Origin: Hyphomicrobiales bacterium
GTDB lineage: Bacteria > Pseudomonadota > Alphaproteobacteria > Rhizobiales > Rhizobiaceae
Assembly: GCA_026400435.1 (NCBI GenBank)
Contig: JAPLOZ010000015.1
Coordinates: 1-64,000, forward strand
Direction of reading: 5' to 3'
DNA: 64,000 nucleotides
Shown here one piece after another: positions 27,397-36,233 of the stretch. Position 1 is the first letter of the stretch. Every line of letters starts with the position of its first letter. Made by a program: the position numbers and the translations under genes. Under the pieces are notes generated by a model that worked only from the letters and a program-made list of their open reading frames with translations, was not told where the DNA came from and ran no database searches.

Positions 27397-27576
27397 CTAC
27401 GCCGCCGCGCGCACGATTTCGTTGAACTCGTCAAGGTCGACGTAGAAAATCCTGGTGATCTCCAGGATCAGTTCCTCGTGTTCATACCCCTGCGAGCGCA
27501 GGATGTTCACGGCGGTCAGGATGTCCAGCCGATCAATCAGCCGCTGCTTGGCATTGTCCTCGACGTAATGATCCAT
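27397..27576 (-). CDS. 59-residue protein of unknown function
   Basis: A short minus-strand frame, ATG 27576 to TAG 27397. It has a balanced, non-repetitive composition and two plausible helices: QRLIDRLDILTAVNILRSQG (11-30) and HEELILEITRIFYVDLDEF (33-51). The product is acidic and probably cytoplasmic. The ribosome-binding site (GGGGGC) is mediocre. It faces the ribbon-helix-helix gene, 63 bases apart. An inverted repeat at 27721-27744 lies 145 bases upstream of its start. No family recognised. Confidence 0.5.
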   Translation of the reverse strand: MDHYVEDNAKQRLIDRLDILTAVNILRSQGYEHEELILEITRIFYVDLDEFNEIVRAAA

Positions 27577-27720
27577 GAACTGCCCCCGTTCGTTGGCTCA
27601 ACGCACTGAAGGAAAATGAATTCCGGGAACACTGTCGGCTACATTGCTTGCGCGGACCTTGTCTGCGGCTGCAACGCGGCCTGGAGACGTACACGTTGGA
27701 CGCTCGACTCATCAGTTGAG

Positions 27721-27744
27721 GCAATATTATCACAAATATATTGC
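27721..27744. promoter_or_regulatory. A+T-rich inverted repeat, possible operator
   Basis: GCAATAT (27721-27727) and ATATTGC (27738-27744) form a perfect 7-bp inverted repeat with 10 bases between, in a notably A+T-rich pocket of the gap between cckA and the 59-residue gene. Spacing of 17 between arm starts fits a dimeric regulator binding one DNA face. Confidence 0.35.
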
Positions 27745-27802
27745 ATTGTATTCGCGGCAGGCAGCAGCCAGGCCGGGCGCGCCATCGTCACGGTGTCGCG
27801 GG

Positions 27803-30382
27803 TCAGGCGCCTTCCAGCACTTCCTTCACCACCGTCGCCAGTTGCTTCAGCGAAAATGGCTTGGGCAGGAAACCGAACTTCGCCTCTGCGGGCAGGTTCC
27901 TGGCAAAGGCGTCCTCGGCATAGCCCGACACGAACACGAACTTGATATCGGGCTGCAGCTTGCGCAACTCGCCAAGCAGCGTTGGCCCGTCCATTTCTGG
28001 CATCACCACGTCGGACACCACGATGTCCACCTTGCCATCGAGCTGATGATAGACTTCCAGCGCCTCGACGCCGGACGAAGCCTCGTGCACGGTGTAGCCG
28101 CGCGACGTCAGCGCCCGCATGCCGCCCATGCGCACCGCGTCTTCGTCTTCTACCAAAAGTACGGTCGCCGATCCCGAGAGGTCGCGCATCGCGTCCGCCG
28201 GCTTGGCCGGAGCGGCGGGAGGCGCCTCGCCCGCCGCTGGCTGCGCAACAGCCTCCGGCACATGGCGCGGCAGGAAGATACGGAACACCGTCCCCTTGCC
28301 CACCTCGGAATCGCAGAAGATGAAGCCGCCGGTTTGCTTGATGATGCCGTACACCATCGACAGGCCGAGCCCGGTGCCCTTGCCGACGTCCTTGGTGGTG
28401 AAGAACGGCTCGAAGATTTTCTTCAGCACATCGGGCGGTATGCCGGTGCCTGTGTCCTCCGCCTCGACCAGCACGTAGTCCGCCGGCGCCAGTTCGCGAT
28501 ACCCGAAGGCTGCCGTCTCGTCGGCGCGGACGTTCTTGGTCCTGACAGTCAGCTCGCCGCCGCTCGGCATCGCGTCGCGCGCATTGACGGCCAGGTTCAC
28601 CACCACCTGCTCGAACTGCCCGATGTCGACCTTCACCGGCCACAGGTCGCGCCCGTGGTCCACTTTGAGCTTGACCTGATTGCCAACCAGGCGGGCCAGC
28701 AGCATGCGCAGGTCCGCCAGCACGTCGGTAAGGTTCAGCACCTCGGGACGCAGCGTCTGCTTGCGCGAGAACGCCAGCAACTGCCTGACCAGCGACGCCG
28801 CCCGGTTGGCGTTCTGCTTGATGTTCATGATGTCGGGGAACGATGGGTCGGACGGTCGGTGGTTCGCCAGCAAAAGGTCAGACGCCATGATGATGGCGGT
28901 CAGCACATTGTTGAAGTCGTGCGCGATCCCACCGGCAAGCTGGCCAACGGCCTGCATCTTCTGGCTCTGCGCCATCTGGCCCTCGAGCGCCTTCTGCTCG
29001 GTCGTGTCGACGGCATAGACGATCGCGGCTTCCTCGGCTTCCTCGCCGCCGGTGCCGTCGGCCACGGCGTTGACGTAGAAGCGGACATGGCGTTCTTCGT
29101 TGTTGGGAAGCGCGGTGTCGATCGGCGCGATATCGGCCTGCCGCTGCCCGGCCTTTTCCAGCGCGGCGGCGAAAGCTGCCCTGTCCCGTTCGTGGATGAC
29201 GGCGTCGAGGCGGATCTTGCGATCCACCGCGTCGCGGTCGACGACCCCCGAAAACAGCGACAGGAACGGCGCATTGGTGCGCACGATGCGCCCCTGCATG
29301 TCGACGCCTGCGATCGCCATGGGCGTCGAATTGAAGAAGCGCGTGAAGCGTATTTCGGAAGCCCGCAATTCGGCCGAGGAATCCTCGCCCTGCATGCGGT
29401 TGAGCACGATGGTGCGGCTCGCTCCGGCGAGGCCTTCCCGGCTCGCCGAAACCCGGTGCATGAAGCGCACCGGCAGCGCCTTGCCGGTCGTGGTGGCCAG
29501 ATCGAGGTCGATGACCGCGTTGCGCACCGTGCCCGGGTCGGCCTTCACCGAACGGATCAGCGCCATGCCGTCTCCCGCGACAATCTCCTGCAGGGTGGTC
29601 GCGCCGGGCGAGAAACTCGCAAGGTCGATGCCCAGCCATTCGGCAAGCGTGGCGTTGATGTAGGTGACGCGGCCCTCCGGGTCGGCCGAGAAGAACCCGG
29701 CCGGCGCGTGGTCGAGATGGTCGATCGCTTTCTGCAGGTCGAGGAAGAAGCGTTCCTGCTCGGCGCGCTCCTTGGAAATGTCGTCGATCTGCCAGGCAAG
29801 CAGCGGTTGCCGCTGCCCGGGAGCGGTGAACGCTCGGGCGCCAACCCTGTACCAACGCGCGCCGGGTTCCGACCCGGGGCGGATCGCCTGCGACAGGCGG
29901 AACTCGCCGTCCCCGGCAATACCGTCGCGCACGCCCGACGCCAGCCTGTAGATGGTGGAGGAAGCTTCCGGCACGTCGGAAAGCAGGTTTTCGACCGTGC
30001 GTATGTCGGCGGCCGAAGACGCGCCCGTCATCTCGCCGTATGATTTGTTGGCATAGACCACACGCCCCTTGGTGTCGGTTACCACCAGGCCCTGCGGCGT
30101 CGAATCGACGAACGCCTTGGACAGTTCGTCGGTGGTTGAGCGCGGCGCGATCTGCACGAAGCCGATCGCCGTCGCGAACAGGTAGCCAACGCCGATCATC
30201 GCCAGCACGCCAAGCATGCCGAGCAGGAACGGGTCGCCCAGCCGATCGCGGAAAATGCCGAACACTATGGCCGCCCCGGTCAGGACCACTATGAAGATGA
30301 TCAGGCGGGTGACAGCGCCGGGTCGCGTGTTCTGGTCGACGATCGGGAGCGGGTAGAAGTCGCCGCGCGGCTCTCTTGCCAT
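27803..30382 (-). CDS. cckA: cell-cycle hybrid histidine kinase CckA
   Basis: An 859-residue inner-membrane hybrid kinase. In Caulobacter and rhizobia CckA phosphorylates the phosphotransferase ChpT, which feeds CtrA and CpdR. Layout: two membrane helices (about 24-43 and 51-73), PAS-like domains (about 85-200, 215-330, 340-460), dimerisation domain with His488 in GGIAHDFNNV, ATPase domain with the N box around Asn600 and GTGIPP / GKGTGLGLSM, a Pro/Ala-rich linker (710-730) and a receiver domain with phospho-acceptor Asp791 (VSDVVMPEMDG) and Lys841. The ATG at 30382 was chosen as the start of the conserved N-terminus; the frame extends to 30613. Divergent from fliO, 296 bases apart. Confidence 0.93.
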   Translation of the reverse strand: MAREPRGDFYPLPIVDQNTRPGAVTRLIIFIVVLTGAAIVFGIFRDRLGDPFLLGMLGVLAMIGVGYLFATAIGFVQIAPRSTTDELSKAFVDSTPQGLVVTDTKGRVVYANKSYGEMTGASSAADIRTVENLLSDVPEASSTIYRLASGVRDGIAGDGEFRLSQAIRPGSEPGARWYRVGARAFTAPGQRQPLLAWQIDDISKERAEQERFFLDLQKAIDHLDHAPAGFFSADPEGRVTYINATLAEWLGIDLASFSPGATTLQEIVAGDGMALIRSVKADPGTVRNAVIDLDLATTTGKALPVRFMHRVSASREGLAGASRTIVLNRMQGEDSSAELRASEIRFTRFFNSTPMAIAGVDMQGRIVRTNAPFLSLFSGVVDRDAVDRKIRLDAVIHERDRAAFAAALEKAGQRQADIAPIDTALPNNEERHVRFYVNAVADGTGGEEAEEAAIVYAVDTTEQKALEGQMAQSQKMQAVGQLAGGIAHDFNNVLTAIIMASDLLLANHRPSDPSFPDIMNIKQNANRAASLVRQLLAFSRKQTLRPEVLNLTDVLADLRMLLARLVGNQVKLKVDHGRDLWPVKVDIGQFEQVVVNLAVNARDAMPSGGELTVRTKNVRADETAAFGYRELAPADYVLVEAEDTGTGIPPDVLKKIFEPFFTTKDVGKGTGLGLSMVYGIIKQTGGFIFCDSEVGKGTVFRIFLPRHVPEAVAQPAAGEAPPAAPAKPADAMRDLSGSATVLLVEDEDAVRMGGMRALTSRGYTVHEASSGVEALEVYHQLDGKVDIVVSDVVMPEMDGPTLLGELRKLQPDIKFVFVSGYAEDAFARNLPAEAKFGFLPKPFSLKQLATVVKEVLEGA

Positions 30383-30678
30383 TACTCTCGTGCCATCGAA
30401 GGTGATTCCCGAAAGGCGGCAGCCCCGCCGCCGACCGGTTGAATCACATTCTCTCCTGCGGGGGAAGGTGCCCGAGCAGATTGCGTCGGGGAAAAAGGCT
30501 GGCGGAAAGGCAACTTGCGGATGCCAGCCGTCCGGGTTTACTGTCGCGCCTGCAGCATCGAACCGATAAGCCGTCAAACGGCTTTCGGATCGGTTCGGTG
30601 TTTTGGCAGGCATATGGAAGCGGCGAAGCGTTTCTGGGGGCGCGACGTGCGGTTCTCACGTCGGCAACGGGGAGTTCC

Positions 30679-31539
30679 ATGACGGATTGGTTAGAAGGCA
30701 TGGCCGGTCCGCAATTCGCCACGGCGGTTGTCTGGACGCTCGCCGCCCTTATTCTGCTGGTCATCGTGCTGGTTGTCGTCCGGCTGGTCCGCTCGATGAC
30801 TTTTGGGACGTTCGTCGCCGGCGGCCGCAACCGCAAGACGCGGCTTGCCGTCATGGACGCGACCGCCGTCGACAGCCACCGCAGGCTGGTTCTGGTGCGC
30901 CGCGACGACATCGAACACCTGCTGCTGATCGGCGGGCCGACCGACGTTGTCGTGGAGAGCGAAATCCGCACCGGCCAGGGACAGGCGCGCGGGCGTCAGT
31001 CCGTGTTCGGCCCCGAGACCGGCAATGACGGCGAATTCGAGATGCAGCAGAGCGCGCCGCCCCTGCCCACCACGCCACAGCCTCAGCCTACCCGCCATCG
31101 CGCGCCAGAGCCCGCACAGCTTCCGCCGCTGCCGCCGCGCGCCGCGCCGCCGCAGCCTGCAAGAACGCAGGAGAGACAGCCCGACCACCAGCAACAGCCG
31201 GCGCGGCAGCCCGAACGTGCTGCGGCTACCCCGCCCCGCCCCGCGCGGCAGACCGGGTCCCGGCCGCCTTCCCGCGAGGCGCCGCCTCCGGCACGGTCAA
31301 ACCCGCCGCGGATGCCGCCTGCTTCCATGCCCGTGACCCATTCGGTGTCGCCGGTCGGCGTGGCCCCTGGCGTGCGCCCGCTGCCGTCGCGCGCGAACAA
31401 CCTGGACGACGCGCTGCTCAGGGAACTTGAAGTTACCTTCGACACCACAATGCCCAAGAGCGCCCCCAAGCCGGTCGAGATGACACTCGACGACGAGATG
31501 ACCAAACTGCTTGGCGAACTGTCAAACAACGGCCGCTGA
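30679..31539 (+). CDS. fliO: FliO/MopB-like protein
   Basis: A 286-residue membrane protein. One transmembrane helix (about 13-38) is followed by the FliO-like block RLAVMDATAVDSHRRLVLVRRDDIEHLLLIGG (read as two parts, RLAVMDAT and RRLVLVRRDDIEHLLLIGG), then a long Pro/Gln/Arg-rich disordered region (about 115-225) and a short conserved C-terminal helix (LDDEMTKLLGELS). FliO assists assembly of the flagellar export gate, but in Rhizobiales this gene lies outside flagellar clusters beside cckA and dksA, so a non-flagellar role is possible. GGGGAG precedes the ATG at 30679. Confidence 0.7.
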   Translation: MTDWLEGMAGPQFATAVVWTLAALILLVIVLVVVRLVRSMTFGTFVAGGRNRKTRLAVMDATAVDSHRRLVLVRRDDIEHLLLIGGPTDVVVESEIRTGQGQARGRQSVFGPETGNDGEFEMQQSAPPLPTTPQPQPTRHRAPEPAQLPPLPPRAAPPQPARTQERQPDHQQQPARQPERAAATPPRPARQTGSRPPSREAPPPARSNPPRMPPASMPVTHSVSPVGVAPGVRPLPSRANNLDDALLRELEVTFDTTMPKSAPKPVEMTLDDEMTKLLGELSNNGR

Positions 31540-31565
31540 TTTTCCCGACCGCTTCCACGACCAAC

Positions 31566-31591
31566 AAAAAAGCGGCCCGAAGCCGCTTTTT
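31566..31591. terminator. bidirectional terminator between fliO and dksA
   Basis: AAAAAAGCGGC, loop CCGAA, GCCGCTTTTT: a short G+C stem flanked by an A-run on one side and a T-run on the other, placed between two convergent genes, so it can stop transcripts from both. Confidence 0.9.
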
Positions 31592-31614
31592 GCGTAAAAT
31601 TGCAATGGGTAGCG

Positions 31615-32031
31615 TCAATCGTCGCGATAGACCTTCTCGCGCCGCTCGTGACGCTCCTGCGCCTCGATCGACAGGGTAGCAATCGGCCGCGCATCGAGGC
31701 GCTTCAGCGCGATCGGCTCGCCAGTCTCCTCGCAATAGCCGTAGGTGCCCTCCTCGATACGCTGCAGCGCCGAATCGATTTTGGCGATCAGCTTGCGCTG
31801 GCGGTCGCGGGCGCGCAGTTCGATCGCACGGTCTGTCTCCGAAGACGCGCGGTCGGCAAGGTCGGGATGATTGGCGTTTTCCTGCTGCAGGATTTCAAGC
31901 GTCTCGCGCGCCTCGCGCAGGATGTCATTCTTCCAGGTCTGCAGCTTGGCCCGGAAGTACGCCTTCTGCCGCTCGTTCATGAACGGCTCCTCGTCGGTGG
32001 GCACATAATTGGAAGTAACGAGATCGTTCAT
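31615..32031 (-). CDS. dksA: RNA polymerase-binding transcription factor DksA
   Basis: A 138-residue secondary-channel factor that works with ppGpp. The coiled-coil tip has the DxxDxA motif (Asp57, Asp60, Ala62) and the arms ELRARDRQRKLIAKI follow. In the zinc-finger region only Cys100 of the four canonical cysteines remains (GYCEETGEPI, then RLDARPIATLSIEAQ), so this is the cysteine-poor alphaproteobacterial form that should not need zinc. The start at 32031 has GGTGAG upstream and a good promoter at 32067-32095. The frame extends upstream to 32241 without support. Confidence 0.93.
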   Translation of the reverse strand: MNDLVTSNYVPTDEEPFMNERQKAYFRAKLQTWKNDILREARETLEILQQENANHPDLADRASSETDRAIELRARDRQRKLIAKIDSALQRIEEGTYGYCEETGEPIALKRLDARPIATLSIEAQERHERREKVYRDD

Positions 32032-32066
32032 TCGACTCACCCCACTTAGGACCCGTTTTGGGCGCC

Positions 32067-32095
32067 TATATATTCGGGCACAAATACTGGCACAA
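32067..32095 (-). promoter_or_regulatory. candidate dksA promoter
   Basis: On the minus strand TTGTGC (32095-32090) and TATATA (32072-32067) are 17 bases apart, giving a 5' UTR of roughly 30 bases before the dksA ATG. Both boxes are reasonable for a housekeeping promoter. Confidence 0.5.
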
Positions 32096-32305
32096 GCCCA
32101 TTTGGTCTGGCCCTCACGCAAAAGTAAAAAGCAAGGCCCATGCCAGTTTTTCAGGCCAGATCGCCCGTTTCCGTGGCGGAAGTTTGACGCGAAAATCGCC
32201 TTGCCGCGGGACTTCGTCGGGCGCGCTGTTGCTCCTGCCACCGCGCATGTCTAAATGCCAGCCAGCAACGCCGGCGCGCCGGCGGCGGAACCGGGAGGAA
32301 AAATC

Positions 32306-32809
32306 GTGAGCAGGCTGTTTCTGCTCCGTCATGCCAAGGCCGGCTGGGCCTTGCCGGGGATGCGCGACTTCGACCGTCCGCTCGACGCCACCGGCCACGC
32401 CGATGCGGAGGCGATGGGCGCGCAGATGCGCCATCGCGGGTATGTGCCGGATGTAACGCTCTGCTCCAACGCCCGGCGCGCCCGCGAGACGCTCGAGGAC
32501 ATCGCTGGCCAAGCTGATACCGGTCGGGTGATATTCTGCGACAGCCTCTACAGCGAGGACGCTGCCGGCTATCTCGCGCTCATTCGCGAAAACTCCGACA
32601 GCGGCTCGATCCTTGTGGTTGGCCACAATCCGATGATGGAGGATCTGGCCGGCGCCGTGGCCGGCGGCGGCAATGCGTCGGCACGCTCGACGCTGGGGCT
32701 AGGCTTCCCGACTTCGGCGCTGGCGGTCATCGCGTTTGCCGGCAGCCTGAGGAATGCCCTGCCGGGCGGCGGCTATCTTGAAGCGTTCCACACGCCGGCG
32801 ACCGGTTGA
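32306..32809 (+). CDS. SixA-like histidine phosphatase
   Basis: A 167-residue phosphoglycerate-mutase-superfamily protein of SixA size. The catalytic motif LLRHAKA holds the phosphorylated His9; the second active-site His is in VVGHNPMME. SixA in E. coli dephosphorylates phosphohistidine on Hpt-type or PTS (NPr) proteins; an Hpt protein is encoded at 42631-42969, but no direct link is shown. The GTG at 32306 with GGGAGGAAAA upstream is chosen over an ATG at 32255. It is followed by ycjX on the same strand. Confidence 0.85.
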   Translation: MSRLFLLRHAKAGWALPGMRDFDRPLDATGHADAEAMGAQMRHRGYVPDVTLCSNARRARETLEDIAGQADTGRVIFCDSLYSEDAAGYLALIRENSDSGSILVVGHNPMMEDLAGAVAGGGNASARSTLGLGFPTSALAVIAFAGSLRNALPGGGYLEAFHTPATG

Positions 32810-32879
32810 AGGGGCATCCTGCCATTTCAAAGCCAGCCGCTTAAGCCTATATCCAGCCTTCATTTGCCGGGAACGGATT

Positions 32880-34352
32880 TTGGCGACATCGCTGACGACA
32901 TTCACCGACGAGGCCCGCATTGCGCTCGATACCCTCGCGGGGCGCGCAACGACGCTGTTTGCCCCATCAGTGCGCCTCGGCGTCACCGGGCTTTCGCGCG
33001 CCGGCAAGACGGTGTTCATTTCGGCGCTGGTGCACAATCTCATCCACGGCGGCAGGCTGCCGCTGTTCGAAGCGCAGCGGACGGGACGGATCGCGCGAGC
33101 CTTTCTTGAGGAACAGCCAGACGACGCGGTGCCGCGCTTCCAGTACGAGGATCACATAGCGGCGCTGGTCGATCACCGCTCATGGCCGGACTCGACCCGT
33201 GCCATTTCCGAACTGCGGCTCACCGTCGAGTTCGAGTCCGCCTCAGGCTGGAACCGTCTGTTTTCCAGCGGCAAGCTGTCCGTCGACATCGTCGACTATC
33301 CGGGCGAGTGGCTGCTTGACCTGCCGCTGCTTGGCAAGAATTACGCCGAATTCAGCCGCGACGCCTTCGAGCTCGCGGCCCTGCCGGTTCGCGCCGGGCT
33401 ATCGGCGGACTGGCGTCAACTTGCCGGCACGGTTGATGCTGCGGCCGGGGCCGACGAGATGCTGGCGCGCCGCCTGGCGGAAGCCTTCACCGCCTATCTG
33501 CGCGCCTGCAAACTTGACGAGCGCGCGCTCTCAACACTGCCGCCTGGCCGTTTCCTCATGCCAGGAGACATGGACGGTTCGCCGGCGCTGACTTTCGCGC
33601 CGCTGCCTGGGCTGGCCGAGTCTCGACCACGTCCGGGCTCGCTTCACGCGATGATGGAACGCCGCTACGAGGCCTACAAGACGCACGTCGTCAAGCCGTT
33701 CTTCCGCGAACACATTACGCGGCTTGACCGCCAGATCGTCCTGATCGACGCTATGCAGGCGTTGAACGCGGGACCGGGCGCCGTCGCCGACCTGGAGCGC
33801 GCGCTGACCGAGATCCTCGCCTGTTTCCGGCCCGGCCGGGGCAGTTTCCTTACCGACTTCTTTGCCCGCCGCATCGACCGCATCCTGATCGCCGCCACCA
33901 AGGCCGATCACCTGCATCACGAAAGTCACGACCGCCTCCAGGCGATCGTGCGCCGCCTTGCCGACCGCGCCATCAGCCGCGCCGATTTTTCCGGCGCCGC
34001 TGTCGACGTGCTGGCGCTGGCTGCCGTGCGCGCCACCCGCGAAGGCACCGTCAAGCAGGGCCGAGAGACATTGCCGGTCATCATCGGCACGCCGCTGAAG
34101 GGCGAAACGATCGGTGGCGAGACGTTCGACGGAAAGTCCGAAACCGCAATATTTCCCGGTGACTTGCCGTCAGCGCTTGACTCAATCTTTGAAGAAGCCG
34201 GACGGGCGGACATGCAGCCGGAGACGCCAGTCCGCTTCGTGCGGTTCCGTCCGCCGCGCCTTGAACGCGACGCCGACGGCCTGAAACTCTCCCTGCCGCA
34301 CATCAGGCTCGACCGCGCGCTGCAGTTCCTGATCGGAGACCATCTCGCATGA
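32880..34352 (+). CDS. ycjX: YcjX family P-loop protein (DUF463)
   Basis: A 490-residue predicted GTPase/ATPase. Walker A is GLSRAGKT (37-44), and VDIVDYPGEWLLDLPL holds the Walker-B-like Asp; LIAATKADHLHH resembles an NKxD nucleotide-specificity element. In E. coli ycjX is in the phage-shock regulon next to ycjF, and the same pair is kept here without other psp genes. The likely start is a TTG at 32880, since the frame upstream overlaps the phosphatase gene and family proteins begin near here. It is coupled to ycjF by an ATGA overlap. Confidence 0.88.
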   Translation: MATSLTTFTDEARIALDTLAGRATTLFAPSVRLGVTGLSRAGKTVFISALVHNLIHGGRLPLFEAQRTGRIARAFLEEQPDDAVPRFQYEDHIAALVDHRSWPDSTRAISELRLTVEFESASGWNRLFSSGKLSVDIVDYPGEWLLDLPLLGKNYAEFSRDAFELAALPVRAGLSADWRQLAGTVDAAAGADEMLARRLAEAFTAYLRACKLDERALSTLPPGRFLMPGDMDGSPALTFAPLPGLAESRPRPGSLHAMMERRYEAYKTHVVKPFFREHITRLDRQIVLIDAMQALNAGPGAVADLERALTEILACFRPGRGSFLTDFFARRIDRILIAATKADHLHHESHDRLQAIVRRLADRAISRADFSGAAVDVLALAAVRATREGTVKQGRETLPVIIGTPLKGETIGGETFDGKSETAIFPGDLPSALDSIFEEAGRADMQPETPVRFVRFRPPRLERDADGLKLSLPHIRLDRALQFLIGDHLA

Positions 34353-35419
34353 GCACCCCCGTGAAGGCGCCCCGCCAGCCGGCGGCCTTCCGCATTGAGC
34401 CGGTGCCCGGGCATCGGGCAGAACCCGACGCGCCGCCGCGCAAGCCGCGCGCGCACGACCGGTCGGCCGTCGTCGTCACGCCGGCCGAGGTCGATGTCTT
34501 CGACCAACCCGCCGACGATATTCCGCCGCCGCCGGTCGCGCCGCGGCGTCGCTCCTGGCTGGGCACGATTTTCGTCAGCGCCTTCGGCGCGCTTCTGTCT
34601 CTGGCCCTCGGCCTCTGGACTGACCAACTCATCCGCGATCTTTTTGAGCGCGCCCAGTGGCTGGGCTGGCTTGCCGCCGGCCTCGCGGCGCTTACCGGAT
34701 TGGCGCTGCTCGTAATTTTCGGCCGCGAGATGCTGGCTGTCGCACGCCTGGCGTCCGTCGAGAAAATGCGCGCCACCGCGCTCGATGCGATTGCACGCGA
34801 CGACCCGAAAGCGGCGCGCAGGCTGGTGGCGGAACTGACTGGCTTCCTGGCCCACAAGCCTGAAACGGCTGCCGGCCGCCGCGCGCTCGCCGACCTCGAG
34901 AACGATGTCATCGACGGCGCCAACCTCGTGCGCATCGCCGAGACCGAACTCCTCGCCCCGCTCGACGCGCGCGCGCAGCAGATGATCCTCGACGCCGCCA
35001 AGCGCGTGTCCATCGTCACTGCCGTCAGCCCGCGCGCGCTGGTCGATCTCGCCTATGTCGTCTTCGAGGCAGGCCGGCTGATCCGTCGCCTCTCCGAGCT
35101 TTACGGCGGTCGCCCCGGTACGCTTGGCTTCCTGCGGCTGGCGCGCGGCGTGCTTGCCCACCTTGCGGTTACCGGCGCCATCGCGGCCGGCGACGATTTC
35201 GTCCACCAGATCGTGGGACAGGGGCTTGCCGCCCGGCTATCGGCCAAGCTGGGGGAAGGCGTCGTCAACGGCATGATGACGGCCCGCATCGGCGTCGCCG
35301 CCATGGAAGTCACCCGCCCGCTGCCCTTCACCGCGCTGAAGCGCCCGGGCATGTCCGATTTCCTCTCCGCCCTCGCCTCTTTCGCGCGCCGCAAGGCCAC
35401 CAGCGGCGACGCCGAATAA
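34349..35419 (+). CDS. ycjF: YcjF family membrane protein (DUF697)
   Basis: A 356-residue inner-membrane protein of the TIGR01620/DUF697 family. A Pro-rich cytoplasmic N-terminus (1-68) leads to two membrane helices (about 70-90 and 104-124), then an alpha-helical domain including VSPRALVDLAYVVFEAGRLI and FTALKRPGMSDFL. The ATG overlaps the ycjX stop (34349-34352, ATGA), so the two are coupled and likely work together, probably in a membrane-stress response. Confidence 0.88.
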   Translation: MSTPVKAPRQPAAFRIEPVPGHRAEPDAPPRKPRAHDRSAVVVTPAEVDVFDQPADDIPPPPVAPRRRSWLGTIFVSAFGALLSLALGLWTDQLIRDLFERAQWLGWLAAGLAALTGLALLVIFGREMLAVARLASVEKMRATALDAIARDDPKAARRLVAELTGFLAHKPETAAGRRALADLENDVIDGANLVRIAETELLAPLDARAQQMILDAAKRVSIVTAVSPRALVDLAYVVFEAGRLIRRLSELYGGRPGTLGFLRLARGVLAHLAVTGAIAAGDDFVHQIVGQGLAARLSAKLGEGVVNGMMTARIGVAAMEVTRPLPFTALKRPGMSDFLSALASFARRKATSGDAE

Positions 35420-35462
35420 GTCGTCCCGCAGATCACGCCGCATGGCCTCCATAGAGGTTCCA

Positions 35463-35470
35463 TTAACCAT
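35463..35470 (+). promoter_or_regulatory. TTAACCAT, possible CtrA half-site
   Basis: An exact match to the CtrA half-site as I recall it for rhizobia, 61 bases before the start of the secreted-protein gene at 35531. An 8-mer alone is weak evidence. Confidence 0.25.
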
Positions 35471-35530
35471 TTCTGGTCATGGTTCCGGGAGGTCGTTTTC
35501 CCCCGTCGTGCGTTGCCGGATGTTCTATCG

Positions 35531-36085
35531 ATGAAGCGTGCAATCCAGTCCATAGTCCTGCCGCTAGCGGCGACCCTGGCATTTGCGTCGGGCACAGCCG
35601 CGCCGGTTGCGGCAGCCGAGAGCGACCAGCAGTTCTTCCAGTCGATCGAGGGCACGTGGTCAGGCGCCGGCGAGATCGTTGCCGGCAAGTACAAGGGCAC
35701 CAAGTTCAACTGCACCTTCGCCGGCTCCACGCCCGACCAGAAGCTCGGCATGGCTCTCGACGGCGGCTGCCGGGTTGGCGTCTTCATGCAGAAGATGTCG
35801 GCCAGCGTCGTCCAGGCCAGTCAGGTCGGCTACCGCGGCCAGTTCATGGACGGTGCGGCCGGGTCGGGTCTCGACATCATTTCCGGCAATGTCATCAACG
35901 ATCGAAAGGTGGTGTTCGGCATCCACCGCAACGATCTGCGCGGCATCATGCAGGCTCGCCTGCCCGACAACGACACGATGAACGTGACGATCTCGGTTCG
36001 CGTCGAGGAATCGATGGTGCCGGTCATCGGCATGAGCCTCAAGCGCGTAGACGACATGGCCGTCGGCGCGATCGCCAAGCAGTAA
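35531..36085 (+). CDS. secreted protein of unknown function
   Basis: A 184-residue exported protein: signal peptide 1-29 (cut near VAAA|ES), then a predicted all-beta domain beginning FFQSIEGTWSGAGEI, reminiscent of lipocalin-like or DUF-type small-molecule binders. Two cysteines (FNCTF and GGCRV) probably form a periplasmic disulphide. I recognise no catalytic motif. It appears monocistronic, with a TTAACCAT element upstream. Confidence 0.75.
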   Translation: MKRAIQSIVLPLAATLAFASGTAAPVAAAESDQQFFQSIEGTWSGAGEIVAGKYKGTKFNCTFAGSTPDQKLGMALDGGCRVGVFMQKMSASVVQASQVGYRGQFMDGAAGSGLDIISGNVINDRKVVFGIHRNDLRGIMQARLPDNDTMNVTISVRVEESMVPVIGMSLKRVDDMAVGAIAKQ

Positions 36086-36233
36086 TCCGGGTTCCGCATC
36101 TCTTCAGGCGGTCCGCTTTCGCAATGCCGCGATTCGGGCTGTTCGATCGCCCGGTCAGACCCTATCTTGACCGTTTCGGCAGGCGCGTCCGTGACTAGAC
36201 TGCTTCCGGAGCGCTCAGGAAATCGGGGTAGGC

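Noticed and set aside
27091-27576. Toxin-antitoxin module made of the RHH protein and the 59-residue protein
   Set aside because: The two are convergent rather than in an operon, and the 59-residue protein has no toxin-like motif.
27644-30043. A 799-codon plus-strand frame across cckA
   Set aside because: Antisense to a protein with every histidine-kinase motif; no start signal and no recognisable domain.
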